Of a stretch of 64,000 bases of DNA, positions 12,949-25,160 are shown piece by piece; positions within the stretch are counted from its first letter, which is position 1, and each line of letters opens with the position of its first letter. Below the pieces are notes generated by a model. That model had not been told where the DNA came from and searched no databases. It saw nothing but the letters and a program-made list of their open reading frames with translations. The DNA is from Desmodus rotundus. Taxonomy: Eukaryota > Chordata > Mammalia > Chiroptera > Phyllostomidae. Position numbers and translations under genes: made by a program. Location: assembly GCF_022682495.2 (NCBI RefSeq), contig NC_071391.1:10205680-10269679 (forward strand), in the 5' to 3' direction.

Positions 12949-13057
12949 TTCAGAAGCCCTTGCTTTCAGCCCTTCGAATGCTTTTGCTTTTCTTTCTTGG
13001 AGGATCCTGTTTCCAGAAAAACTTTGTCTTGTGTTAAGTAGCCATTGTTTTCTCTCA

Positions 13058-13063
13058 AATAAA
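13058..13063 (+). promoter_or_regulatory. SLC43A3 polyadenylation signal
   Basis: AATAAA lies 110 bases after the SLC43A3 stop codon. The implied 3' UTR is short and cleavage would fall near 13080. Confidence 0.8.
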
Positions 13064-13084
13064 AAATGATGTATTTAACTGCTG

Positions 13085-15046
13085 GCCAAGACTTTTGATC
13101 AGTTGCCAAGCTGATTGACTTCATTTAGACCTGCAGCAAAGGCACATAGAGAGTCTCCTTGGTCCGGAGCAGGAGGCCCATCGCCTCCGCAGACATGGCC
13201 TGAGGGGAGGTGATGTAAGGTCTGGTGCTGAAGCCTGTGTGTGCCTGAGCTCTGTGCTGCCGGGGTGACTTTCCAGGTGAAGAGTGAGGTTGTCATGGCC
13301 TTGGCCATGCCGCTTGGCATCCAGGGGTGGTACCCAGTTTGCTCTCAAAGACATAACCTTGGTGAAGGACAGCAATGAGTCTTGGGGATAAAGAGGAGCA
13401 GATGGGGTAGGGGTGGGTTCCGTGGGCCTAAGTCCCAGCTCTGCCACTGATGCTGGATAACCATATGCCAGACTTTGTCTGGACTGAGCATCAATTTTCC
13501 CTCCCAAACAGGAGGGTTCTGGAGCTGAAGTTTCTTTCTAATGTCCTAGAAGACTTTAGGGACAGTGACAGGGTCAGGCCACCCAAAGAGCCTCGGGAAC
13601 AAGCTGGCCTGCTTGATTGAAGGGTTTCTGATGAAGACTTTTGGGTATATTTTCATCTCCAAGAAGAGGGTGGTGATTACTTACTTTGGGTGTTAAATAA
13701 AAAAAATTTCTCTGGGGGATAATTTTGAGATAAATAAAGCATCTCTGCCTAAGGCAACCACTGCTCCGCCTCTCCGGGTTTGGGAACTGTGGGTGCATGT
13801 GTATGCATGGGCGTGCGTGTGTGTGTGTGTGAGCCTGCCCGGTGTCCTCGCTTAGGGGAGCGAACGCTCAAATAACAGCGGAGGAGTCTGGCTGCAGGCA
13901 GCATTGTGGTGTGGCAGCCGAGCCCAGAGGTGAGACAGGAACCCTGAGACTGGGACCACCCACTGGTCCTAGAACAAGGGCTTGAGATCCCTTCTCCCTG
14001 GGAATCTCTTCCTTTGCCTCCTCTTCCTCCCCACCCCACCACCACCTGAACACAGCACACCCCCGAGGGAAGCACTAGGTGGAATCAGAAGGCCCCTGTG
14101 TGAGTCTTACAGCTGCCTCTCTGCAGACAGGCAAGTCCCTTCACCACTCTGAATCACAATTCCCTCAGGTGAGAACTCAGAGTTCAGTGAAGCATTTCTA
14201 TCTCTGAGGGCATTGGTGAGAATTTAAGTAATTGCTGCTGCTTAGCACGTGGCAGGATCACAGGAGTGTTCCTTTATCTATGCATGACCAGAGAGGAGAG
14301 GGTAGAAAAGAGGGAGGAGCCGAGGGATCAGGAGGGAGAGAGATGGTAGCTGGGTGAGATGGGAGAGCCTGGAACACATTAGGTGTTACATTTCACTTAG
14401 GCAGGAGAGGGGCTGGGATAAGACAGTGAAGGGGAGGTGCATTCATTCATTCATTGTCATTCATTCAGCAAACGTTTATTGAGCCCCTACAATGGGTCAG
14501 GTGTGGTCCTAATGCTGGGAATATGGGATGCACAGGGTCTGAACCCACCTGTTCTCTGAACTGCCAAAGGGTGATTTCCAAGGGTCTAGGATCCTGGGTC
14601 TGAAGACAGACACCAGAGTGCTAATGGATGTCTTTCATCTAATCGTGCCCCAAAACTTTCATGTTTTGCCTTCAAGAGGGCTCCCTGCTGCCCAACAAAG
14701 AGCCTAGATCCTGGCTTGGCATTCAGGGCTCTTAACAATGTGAGGCCAACCTCTTCCTCTTCCCATCCCCGTTCACCTCCCACCCCAGGGGGACAGAACT
14801 CATCCCCAAGGGCCCAGGGCCTGGTTTCTGGGTCTGTGAACACACCAGTTCCCCTGCATGGGGGCTTGACCTACCTCTGCTAGGGACACCTGCCTGGTAC
14901 GCAGGGGTCTGGTGCAAAATGCCAACTTCTCTTAAGATATCTGATCTTGGGCTCTCCAGCAGCTCTGAGGTCCCAGCACTTGTTCACGACCTTCCTGGCG
15001 ACAGCATCTGCCCACTGCAATGGCAACCTCTCCTATCCTGGACAGC
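13085..15046. other. Intergenic, SLC43A3 to duplication
   Basis: No gene was recognised. It contains a TG-rich tract near 13795-13832, a (CATT)n run followed by an L2-like end near 14440-14530, and otherwise unique-looking sequence. It is the left flank of the tandem duplication. Confidence 0.5.
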
Positions 15047-15429
15047 CAGGTCCAGGAGGCAGCATCGGGGTCCGGCTCGGTGACTAACGTGTGCTTGCCA
15101 TTGCTGTGGCACCAGTGGGGGTTGTTCAGTAACAGTCACTGGGCAAGTGGATTCTGGTTCTGGTCTCAGAGCCACGTGGAAGGAGGGAGCAGAGCACATG
15201 GGGTGGCAGGGCAGCGAGGTGCAGGGGGAGAACAAGGAGGGACCGGGCCAGACCTTTTGTCATCCTACCCCATCACCAGTGACTCTGCATGGGCCACTTC
15301 ACCTCTACGTACCAGTTTCTTTGTCAGGACTGTTGTAAGAGTTAGAAATTAGGTCAAGTACCTACATGTGGTAGGTACTCAGCAGGTCACAGCTGTCATT
15401 ACAGTTAGTATATAAAGTTCGAAAGGGAT

Positions 15430-15870
15430 GCTGAGTGTCCACCATGTGGCGGATGGAGAAACAGAACGTGGTCCATGCGCACAGTGGAGCATTAGGCAGC
15501 AATACAAAGGTAACGGAGCGCTGATCCAAGCTATGGCACTGATCAGCCTTGGAAACCGTGTGCTCGGTGACAGAAGGCAGTCACAGCAGACTGCACGTGG
15601 TCTGTTGCCTTTGCTTGTGAAATGTCCAGAGCAGGCACACCTCTAGAGGCAGAGAGTAGATCAGGGATTTCCTGGGACTGTGGGAGCAGGTAATGAGTGC
15701 TAATGGGGAAGGGGCTTCCTTATTAGGGAGATGAAAATTTTCTAAAATTGATACTGGTCATACAATTCTGAAATATACTAAAAACTACTGAGTTAACACT
15801 TCAAATGGGTGAGTGTGTGGTACGTGCATTATATCTCAATAGAGATGTTACTTAAAAGAAAGAAGGTGCC
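15430..15870 (+). mobile_element. Old L1 3' end (unit 1 copy)
   Basis: Diverged text of an L1 ORF2 tail and 3' UTR: 'caccatgtggcggatggag', 'agcattaggcagcaatac', 'gaaatgtccagagcaggc', 'agtagatcagggatttcctg', ending in 'atatctcaatagagatg'. The same element is in unit 2 at about 34280-34720. Confidence 0.6.
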
Positions 15871-18800
15871 TGGATTCCTCAGAAAGGGCAGGGAACACAT
15901 ATCCAGAGTCAGAGATGATTTCTGGCCATATGAGTAAGGGAAGAGAGCAGCCCACGTGCCCAGCCTCGTATTTAGTCTGGGGAGCCTGCCTCCTGTCACC
16001 CCTTCCACAAAGGGGACCAACTGCTCTTTCAAAGGAGGAAGGAAGCAACCAGGAGTTTCACAAGTTTTGATCTCCCTTTGCAACAGGCTCCCAACGCAAC
16101 CCTCCTCTTCCCTACCAGCATCAGCAGAGACAGGCTGGAGCAAAGCTGTCCCCTCTGCAGCAGGCAGCCTGCCAGGCGTAGCCTTGTGCGGGGGACAGAG
16201 GACACTTCAAGAGCTGGAGGAACCCTGCCATTTTGAGGACAGCTGACAGCATGAGTTAGGGACTTTGTGTGACCGTCTAAGTCCTCATCCCCCATTTGCA
16301 GATGAGGCAAGTCAGGCTGTGAGTGGCACATGGTGTCCAAGATCATCCAGTTAGCGTTGTGCAGCTGGTATTTTAACTCAGGGTTGTCTGCCTACTGGGG
16401 TCAGGTGCACTGCAGGTGTTCCCTTCTCTTCACATTCACTCTTTCATGAGAAATGCATGGTGGTCGTGAGACGGATCAGAAAACACAGAGCTGCGTGAAG
16501 AAGAAGTCCCACCCGTGAGAAACAGCTGTAGTTCACACGCTGGCACGTGTCCCCCAGAGTCACATGAACGTGTGCACGGGACACTGGAGATAATTCTGTA
16601 AGCCTTTCTGTATGTCATCCAAGAGTTGCCAAGAACGCGATTGTAAGCAGCTGCTCATGACGCACCCCATGGCCATATCACAGATGGTTTATCTCAGCCC
16701 ACCCATCCTGGCGGGGGTCCCCTTCTCATACAAGTTGGGGCACTGTGTCCCCACTCTCCTGCTGATCCCCTCCGCTGCCTGAGCAGGGGTCCCAGATGAC
16801 AGTGAGCCATGAGAGTCTCTGAGGTCAGCAGATGGGAGAACATCTGCTGAGATAATCGAGTCCAGGGGGCCAGCTGTTGCCAAAGAGCCACTTTGGAAGT
16901 TTCTAGGGACTGACAATGCACCCATTAATCATTGTTGGTTAATCTACTCTGTAGCTGAAGGTGTTGGCTGCTGGCTTCCCAGGGTCCCTGGACCCTCATC
17001 CCCAAGTTGGAAGCTTTGGCAGGACTCCACTGGGTATTCCTGGAGTCCCTTTTCCTGCCAGCCCCTCAGAGGCTAGAGGATTCTAGGTGCATTGGGTGTG
17101 ACTTGGGCACAGCAGGGAGCACATGCTCTAGTATTCTTTGGGAAGGACACTTCCATGCAGCCCCAAAGCATAGTCCTGGTCCTTTGTTCGGCCATGGGGA
17201 GGCCTCAGGTGGGACATGTCTGATGGCTTCTGGGCACCCGGCAGGTCCCTGGCCACAGTGGAGCTACTCACCAGCAGGGAGGGTGATTAAACCCAGGACC
17301 ACCTCCTAGGTCTTCCAGGTGGCACCAGCCCCTCTGCCAGCAGGTTGGACTATTTATTTTCTAACTATAAACATCTGCTCCTTGGCCCCTCCCAGTGTTA
17401 CCTCCTAGGCCTGAACGTGGACTCCAGTAGTAGGTGCCACAAAGGGTCTGGGCGTGGAGGGCACTGACCAGCTCTTTGACCTTGAAGAAACCCTTCATCT
17501 GGGCAGCCTCAGTTTCCTCTCCTGGAAGAGTGGGAAGAGGTAGCACGTGGCCTGTGGGGAGGATCAGAGAGAAGCTTTGGGAATAAAAGGTAGAAGCAGC
17601 TTGGGCTGTGAAGTTGGACTGCCCAACACCAACTCCCAGCTCTTCCCCATGCAGGCTGTGGCACTTAGGTGCCTCAGCTTCTTCATCTGCAAAACGGGAA
17701 TAACAACAGGGATACATCATGGAGCTGTGAGGACTGGGTGAGTTAATGAACCTAAGGCACCACAAACCTGACACATGGCCCTGGGGGCAGGCAGCAGGAA
17801 TGTGCGTGGGTGGATGTGGCTACAGGTATTGTTGGGAACAGCTGTGATGGCCTGGGGGAGAGCAGAGCAAGGTGTGCCCACATTTCCCTCCTGGTGCCTG
17901 CTGTGGCCTTGGTTCAAGACAGAAACCACCCTGCAAGCATTTGCCCAAGGTTGCTTCTGCCTGATAAAGTGGCACAGGTTGTCTTGTGCTGTTTAGAATG
18001 GGCAATCTTCAAAGGCAAAAGTACCCAGTGTTAAGCCAAAGTCAGTGGTAGACATCAATCTTCCTGTTCAGTTTTAGTGCCACTCTTAGTTTTCCCAGCA
18101 GTCCATGCAGACAGTCCATGAGCACAGACATGTCAATCACCGGGGCCAGGGCTGTGTGTTCCTGGTGGAGCCAGCGGTGTGGGTGCAGAGAGGGCTGAGG
18201 CACCTTGGTTCTCACCTTCTCAGGCTGCATGCCCTTGAATGAGTGTAGCTTCTCAGTGCCACGTTCGCTCACCTGAGATGGGGTTAGGGTGCCCACCTCT
18301 GAGAGAGAGGAGGATAATTGAGTCCCCACATGAAAAGTGCTTGGTCCTGGCACACAGTAGGTCCTTAACTAACAGCAGCTATTAATATTTATTATAAACA
18401 CAAAATCACATTAAAAGTGAAGTTGATATTTAAAGTGAACTGGTTTTATTTTCCTTGCTTGGAAGGTACCCTTCCCAACCATAGGTAACTCCCACAGTTC
18501 CTTCTGCTCCCAGTTCAGATCTCTCTTCCTTCCTTCTGGCCTGTTAATCTAGTAACAGGGTTTCAAAGCACCAGGTACCTCTCCCTGATAGAGCTTGTCA
18601 CAGTGACAGTTTACATGTGATTTCAACAAATCAGTGTCTTCCATTAGGCTGGGAACTCCATGTGGGCTGTGACTGTACCCTTTATTACCCACTGTATCTC
18701 CAGTACTCCTTCTTTCAAGGAAAAAAAGGGAAGAAAAAGAAAGGAAGGAAACGAAGGAAGGAAGGAAGTGAAGGTGCTTTTTTAACCCGCTGCCACCCTG

Positions 18801-21800
18801 AGATTTCTGGGCGCACACTCAGAGGGGCTTGCTTGCAGAAACTTCAGGCTGACCTGAGCCAGGAGGCCTTGTGGAAGGTTGGCATTTCTTGCGTAGAGAT
18901 GGAAGGATGGTCAGTTTGAGTCAGAATGCTGTCCCCTCACACCTGGCCAAGAGAGGATGGATGATGTAGGAGGAAGACCTGAAGCTACCTAGCGCCCTTC
19001 TGCATGGGCACCCTCAGCCCTCTGGAGGAGTCTTCCTGTGTTCTGGCAGAAGCTGCCTCAGGGGTGGTGTGTGTGGCCAGCCTGGTGCTGAGAGCAGCGT
19101 ACCAGCAAGCCCATCCACCACTCACCATGGCCAGCCCGCCTTTCCCCTCATTCCACCAGCTCCTGCCAAGTGGGTGAATCAGCTGAAGTGCTTGGGCACA
19201 AACCTCCCTGCTGTGTCTGTGTGTACCCCGTGCCTGGGTTCTTCCCACTGATGGAACCTCCAATCTCATCTCTGAGTTTCCAGCTGGGGGAAGCAGAGTT
19301 ATAACTCCAAGTACTCATGACTTGGGTCCTCTTGGTGGGGGCTGAGAATTGTCCCATGCAGGGATGGGTATGTAGAAAATGCTCAGAAAATCTCTCCTTG
19401 TGGGTGACAGATGAGTTTCAAGCTCCACCAATTGCTAGGATGTGAAATTTGGAGCATCACTTCACTCTTCTGAGCTTCCCCCTGTCTGTTCCTGGAATGG
19501 GGATAACATTGGGAAGTGTTTCTTTACTGAGGACTTACCACATGTCAGGCGCTTAGTAGATTGTTGCACAACCAGCTTCTTGGTTCACCTTCACTAAACC
19601 CTGTGAGGTGTCACCCTTAACTTAATTTGCATGGGGCCACCAGAGCCTGGGAGATGAGGTGCCTGCCTAGCAGGCCCGGTCCTGGGTGACAGAGCCAGGA
19701 ATGGAGCCAGGGTCCTCTTAATTCCAGGAAGCACATTCTTCATGCCTCCACGTTGTCACCTGCACCAGTAACTTCGGGTCCCCGGGAGTGCTCTGTGTGT
19801 TGATTCTGCACATGGGAAGGGAGGTGTGGAGGGTTAGAATGCTCTCCACTCAAATCCTGGCTTCGGTGGTTACCTGGCAGTAACATAACCAGTCTGAGCC
19901 TCAGTGTTTTTGTCTCTAATTTACAGATGACAATGGTACTTGTCTCCTAGAGGTGCTGAGAAGATTAAATGATATGGAGCACCACAGATATTGAGCACAT
20001 AGAAAGTGCTTCCTCTGTATTAGCTGCCTCTGTTATTGTATGAAAACTGGAGCCTGAGATCTCATTTCAGGGTGTATTTGCTCAGCTCAACCTGTGGCAA
20101 TCTAAAATAAGAATCACTTTCTTCCATCATTCAATCATCTGCAGGATATCAGAGCATGTTCTTTTGACCATGAGGGTTCTGCAGAGGAAACGTTGGCTGC
20201 CTCTGGTCCATGATCCTGTGGGGATGGGGCACCGTGGGGAGGCAGGCAAACCCCCTTACTCTTGGGTTCATTGTGGGGTTAAGGACTGCAACCCAGTTGG
20301 AGATGAGGGATCTCAATCATAGAGAAGGAAAAGGCATTCTGGATCTTGTCCCCACCAGGGAGGTGAGCAGAAAGTCCAGGGTCCATGGCCAAAGCCCTTT
20401 TTGCCTGGGACTCCTCAAATTCCGAGAATTAAAGATGGGACCAGGGCTGCAGAGGGAGGCAAGTAAGGAATTTTAATTTTTTGAGGGTGGCCCAGCTCGG
20501 AGAAGCTACTTACTCAAGGTTGCACACTCAGTTGAGAAAGAGATAGAAATGAAACGGGGCCGACTGTAGCTGTGCCACGGCCAGCTGCTGATTTCAGAGA
20601 GGACAGAGTTCTGAAACGCTGTGCTGGGTCAGCCTCGCACTGGCTGCTGTGCAGGATGTGGCCGAAGTAGATGTGTCCCCCTTGCCCTCTACTTCACATC
20701 CTGATGGAGGAAGGCACTGCTTCCCTTTATTTGGTTATGCATAACAACGAAGAAGAGAATTTTGCATTTATTGATCCTTTACCAGGCGCCAGGCTCTGTG
20801 CTAAGTGGTGGGTGGACTTTATCTTGTCCCTCATAAATCTGTTGGAGGGTGTGTATGTGACTGAAGTGTGACTTCCGATCCCTAAGAATCCCCTCTGGGC
20901 ATTAATGCCAAGAAGGGGGAAGAAGGAGGGGTCTGCAGGTAGTATTCTGTGTCCCGACCCGGGCAGGGTTACTTGGCTGCATTCATTCTGAGTAAATTCC
21001 TTGAGCAGTCCATGTGCTTTACCGGATGCGTGTTAGGCATCCACAGAAAAAGATCTTGAAATGTAAAATTAATGAAATAAAACGACTCGCCTCACATCCC
21101 AAAATATGGGCTTTCCCCTCTTCAACAAGGTGCTAACTAAGCTTCGTGAAACTAAGCTCCTGTCTTTACAATGGAATCCCTGGGGCTCCTGGCAAGCACA
21201 CAGCAGGAGCACACTGGAGACTCAGTGCTCACTTGTGGAGAAGGGTCACACTTCCAGTCCTGGTTTCCTCACAAGGCCACCCCGGCCCCTGTGCCAGGCA
21301 GTGTCTTGAGAGCTTTACTGGAGCCCATCTCCTTAGAAGTAGGTTCTGTCCTTAGCCTCAGTTCACAGATGGAAAACTGAGCCATGGAGGGGCGGACTCT
21401 GGGACTTGTCATTCATTTGCATCACACTACACTGCCTCTCCAGACAGTGAGTGAGAAGCACCCTCTACCTTCTGTGGGACTGGACTGAATCCTGAGACAA
21501 GAGGCAGAGTTTGAAACCCCTAGGAACACAGACACAAAGAGTAAGCCAGACAGTTGGAGGTTCACAGATGCTGAAATCATCAGCATCCTTGCATAGATTG
21601 CCTGGGGGTAATGTAGACACCACTGTGGTCTTCAAAGCCATTGAACTATCTTTGACTGGGATTTGAGTGCAAAGAAACCAGGGTGGAAGGGACAAGCTGT
21701 AGAGAAGGGAGGTGAGTGAGAGGAGGCAGAGGAAAGGCAGCCATGGGCATGGGGGCTGAGGAGCTGGAAGACACGCAGTGAGGCCTGTTTCTGACTTCTG

Positions 21801-22566
21801 TGTGATCTGGGCAACTTGTTCAGGCTCTCTGAGATCCCCATTTCCTCACGCGTAACACAGGGCTGTTCAAATGAAACAGTGTGTGTAAAACTGGTAGTGG
21901 GGCTTGCTCTTGAGAGCCACTGACCCTGTTGGTCATTGAAACCAGGAGTGATGGGGTGCCTCTGCTCTGGGCCACAGGAGGGAGGAGAACCATGGGGAAG
22001 GGGTCTAGCCCTCCCCACACTTCTGCTAGGGTGGCTCAAGTTTTAAATTGCAGACCAAAAATTTGGGCCCCAGAATTGGCCAATGCCCCCCTGCCCCCAG
22101 CACCCATGTCAGGTTGATAAGCTGAGGGTCTGGTCCGTTGGGCCAGAGAGATAACAGCCCAGGCCGTTAGTTACTCTGCAATGAGGCCCAGCAGAGGGCC
22201 CCTCTTGGATACTTCTCCATTTGCAGGTGCCCTTGGGGAGCAGAGAGAGGAAGGAGCCCAAGCCTTTTCCCCTCTGAGCTACCTGTCCTTGGTGCCCTGA
22301 GCCCTGGAGGTCTGGGCTGGGGTCTGAAGAAGAAGTAGGCACTGCCCAGCGAGAATGTCACAGAGTTGAGTCACCTACCCTGGCAAGGCCAGTAGCTCCT
22401 GGCGGAGATATCTGGGAAAGTGAGGGCTCCACAGCTGCAGGGGTGTTTTTGGACTGCATTGCGCTTGGCTGGAGCTTGGTTGATTCGAGATTTGATATTT
22501 TGTTCATCACAGATTTTTTGCATTTATTTTGATTTTTCAGAAAGATTGCATTAAAGTTTTTATCTT
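15871..22566. other. Gene-free left arm of unit 1
   Basis: No exons were recognised. MIR-like elements lie near 17590-17760 and 19840-20030 (counterparts near 36435-36605 and 38690-38880), and a purine-rich GGAA tract lies near 18718-18770. Several open frames are conserved between the two units, but only because the DNA is nearly identical. None resembles a known protein. Confidence 0.5.
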
Positions 22567-22578
22567 GACTACTGAATT

Positions 22579-23497
22579 TTTTAAAATTTATTTTTTATTG
22601 TTATTCAATTACAGTTGTATGCCTTTTCTCCCCTTACCTCCCCCTCACCCCAGCTGAACCCACATCCCTCCCCCACCCCCACCATCCCCCCGATTTTGTC
22701 CATGTGTCCTTTATAATAGCTCCTGCAATTATAATATAATATAATATAATAGCTCCCTCTTCCCACTGTCCCCACCCCATTCCCCCCTGGCCCCTGCTAG
22801 ACTGTTCCCCCCCTCAATGTCTCTGGTTGTATTTTGCTTGCTCTTTTCCTTTGTTGATTATGTTCCAGTTAAAGGTGAGATCATATGGTATCTGTCCCTC
22901 ACCGCCTGGCTTATTTCACTTAGCATAATGCTCTCCAGTTTCATCCATGCTGTTGCAAAGGATATAAGCTCCTTCTTTCTCTCTGCTGCATAGAATTCCA
23001 TTGTGTAAATATACCATAGTTTTTGGATCCACTCATTTGCTGATGGGCACTTAGGTTGCTTCCAGTACCTGGCTATTGTAAATTGTGCTGCTATGAACAT
23101 TGGGGTGCACAGGTTCTTTTGGATTGGTGTTTCAGGGTTCTTAGGGTATAATCTCAGCAGCGGAATTGCTGGGTCAAAAGGCAGTTCCATTTTTAGTTTT
23201 CTGAGGAAATTCCATACTGTTTTCCACAGTGGCCTCACCAGTCTGCATTCCCACCAACAGTGCACTAGGGTTCCCTTTTCTCCGCATCCTCTCCAACATT
23301 TGTTTCTGGATTTGTTTATGCTGGCCACTCTGACTGGTGTGAGATGGTACCTCATTGTGGCTTTAATTTGCATCTCTCTGATGGCTAGTGATGCTGAGCA
23401 TCTTTTCATATGTCTCTGGGCCCTCTGTATGTCTTCCTTGGAGAAGTGTCTGTTGAAGTCCTTTGCCCATTTTTTAATTGGGTTGTTTGTCTTCCTG
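22579..23497 (-). mobile_element. 5'-truncated L1 insertion, private to unit 1
   Basis: A 919-bp antisense L1 tail. The minus frame 22858-23409 encodes the C-terminal part of ORF2 (motif [18 protein letters not shown], then [18 protein letters not shown] and [14 protein letters not shown]). The A-rich 3' end is at the low-coordinate side. It is flanked by a perfect 12-bp target-site duplication GACTACTGAATT at 22567-22578 and 23498-23509. Unit 2 has the empty site near 41425, with one copy of the target. A small (ATAAT)n run lies near 22730-22750. Confidence 0.95.
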
Positions 23498-24571
23498 GAC
23501 TACTGAATTCTTTATTGCCCTCTTAAAATTAGCTCCTGAAGTGAGTGCCTCACTCTGTTCCCCCAGTCCTGATCCTGGTGGCAACAGAGGGCTGGTGGGA
23601 GCTGGGTAGTAGTGGTGCGGGGGGCGAGTGGCCCACAGGGTGTGTGAATGATTCTGCATGAACCTTTCCAGTCTAGCTGTGGCCTCTTGGCCCAGAGATC
23701 TGTCTTGAAGTTGAACAGAGTGGCCTATTCTATATCAGGGATCCTCAACTGTGGCAACTTTGCTCCCCAGAGGGCATCTGGGAATAGGTGGAGATGTCCT
23801 CAATTGTCTTTGGGGGACAATCGGATTGACTGGGTGGAGCTGCCTGTGACGTCTATTGACATCTATTGTCACACTTTCTAAAGTGCAGACGACAGCCTCC
23901 CACGTCAAAGACGTATTTGACTGCAGATGGGAATAGTGCAAAGGCCGGGAACCTGGATCCTGATCCGTAGCATGGAAGAAAGAGCACAAGTTTTCACACA
24001 TTCAAGATGAAACAAGAGGGAGAAGAAGAGTGAGAAAGAGAAGGAGAGGGAGGACAGGAAGGAGGGTGTGGGAAGAACAGGAGAAGGGGGAGACGGGGAC
24101 AGGGAGGTTTGGGAGCCTAAAAAGACTTAGTAATCTCAGGCTCCCCACTTCCTGTGCAACCTTGGCAAGTGGCTTTCCCTCTCGGAATCTCATTTTTCAC
24201 ACCTGTGAAGTGAGGACCTCATGCATTCTCATGGGAACCAGGTGAAGGTAGGATTCTGGGATGGGATGCATATAAAATCCCTGGTCTAGACAACCACTCA
24301 GGAGAGTGAGGCTCCCTTTGCTCCCTCCCTCTCTCCCTCCCTCAGGGTCCTTTAGCATCCTGTGATCCTCCACTTTATTTGCTGGGGTATTGACCAGAGG
24401 CAGGCTGATGCAGGGTAAAGGCTGGGGCCCATTTGAGGTGCCAATATTAAGTATGTCTGGGCAGTAGACATCTGGGGTCTTCTCCAGCACCTGGCTGTTT
24501 GGACACCCATATGTGTCAGTAGGCCCTGGGAGACAGGTCCCTGTAGTCCCAGCAGAGAGCAGGTGAGAGAA

Positions 24572-24664
24572 TTGAGCAAATGTCTTATCAGCTCCACTGT
24601 CCAGCACCCCAGCCTGGGGCAATTATTCAGGTGTCTTCCCACTTCCCCAAAAGCCCAGTATAAG
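24572..24664 (+). promoter_or_regulatory. PRG promoter, unit 1: C/EBP-GATA pair and TATA box
   Basis: TATAAG at 24659-24664 lies about 30 bases before the presumed first exon. Upstream, TTGAGCAAAT (24572-24581) fits a C/EBP site, and TTATCA (24585-24590) is a reverse-strand GATA site three bases away. GATA-1 and C/EBP control of eosinophil granule genes is established. That these particular sites act is an inference. The same block is unchanged in unit 2. Confidence 0.55.
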
Positions 24665-24689
24665 GGCTGCCTTGGGTGCCCAGCAGCCA

Positions 24690-24724
24690 GAGACACTGAG
24701 AGTGGAAGTGCAGACTCTTGCAAG
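24690..24724 (+). other. Likely non-coding exon 1 of unit 1 PRG gene
   Basis: The segment downstream of the TATA box ends in CAAG followed by the strong donor GTGAGT at 24725. It would splice to the exon carrying the ATG at 25161. The start is estimated from TATA spacing, and the acceptor before the ATG exon is not fixed (several AG candidates lie at 25080-25110). Confidence 0.45.
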
Positions 24725-25160
24725 GTGAGTGGTCCCCTGGTGTCCCAGGGAGGGTGGGTCCGCAACTTGGGAGAGGGCAGAAGCCTGTATGGCTTGTCCT
24801 TAGGACAGTGATGGCCACTCTCCTTTCCCTCCTCCCCCAGTGTGAGTGAAGGTGGCTCTGACCCTGAGTGGACCTGCTCTTGCAGGGACAAGGGTCTGGG
24901 CTGAGTGCTGTCCCAGGGACAGTGATGGAGCTCTCAGGTAGAAGGGACTTTTATACTTGAGCTGACTCCCCCACATGCTTTTTGTGAGTCTCAGGTTAGG
25001 GTCTGTGTCTTGGGGGAGAAGGAAGCCCTCTAGTTTCTCCTTTAATCAACTAATTAAACAAACCATTGCATCTCTGTTGAGTGACAGGGCTGTGCAGACA
25101 CACAGGACATCCTCAAGGGGGGAAAGTGGTGCTGTGTCCCTGTCACAAGACTGAGTGGAT

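Noticed and set aside
21632..22039. 135-codon antisense frame identical in both units
   Set aside because: It sits within the difference-free 1-kb block, so identity is at DNA level. The composition is that of random GC-rich sequence.
24352..24891. Antisense 179-codon frame, also kept at 42307-42822
   Set aside because: It lies across the PRG promoter and first exon on the opposite strand. It is shared only because the DNA is nearly identical, and it has no family marks or splice context.
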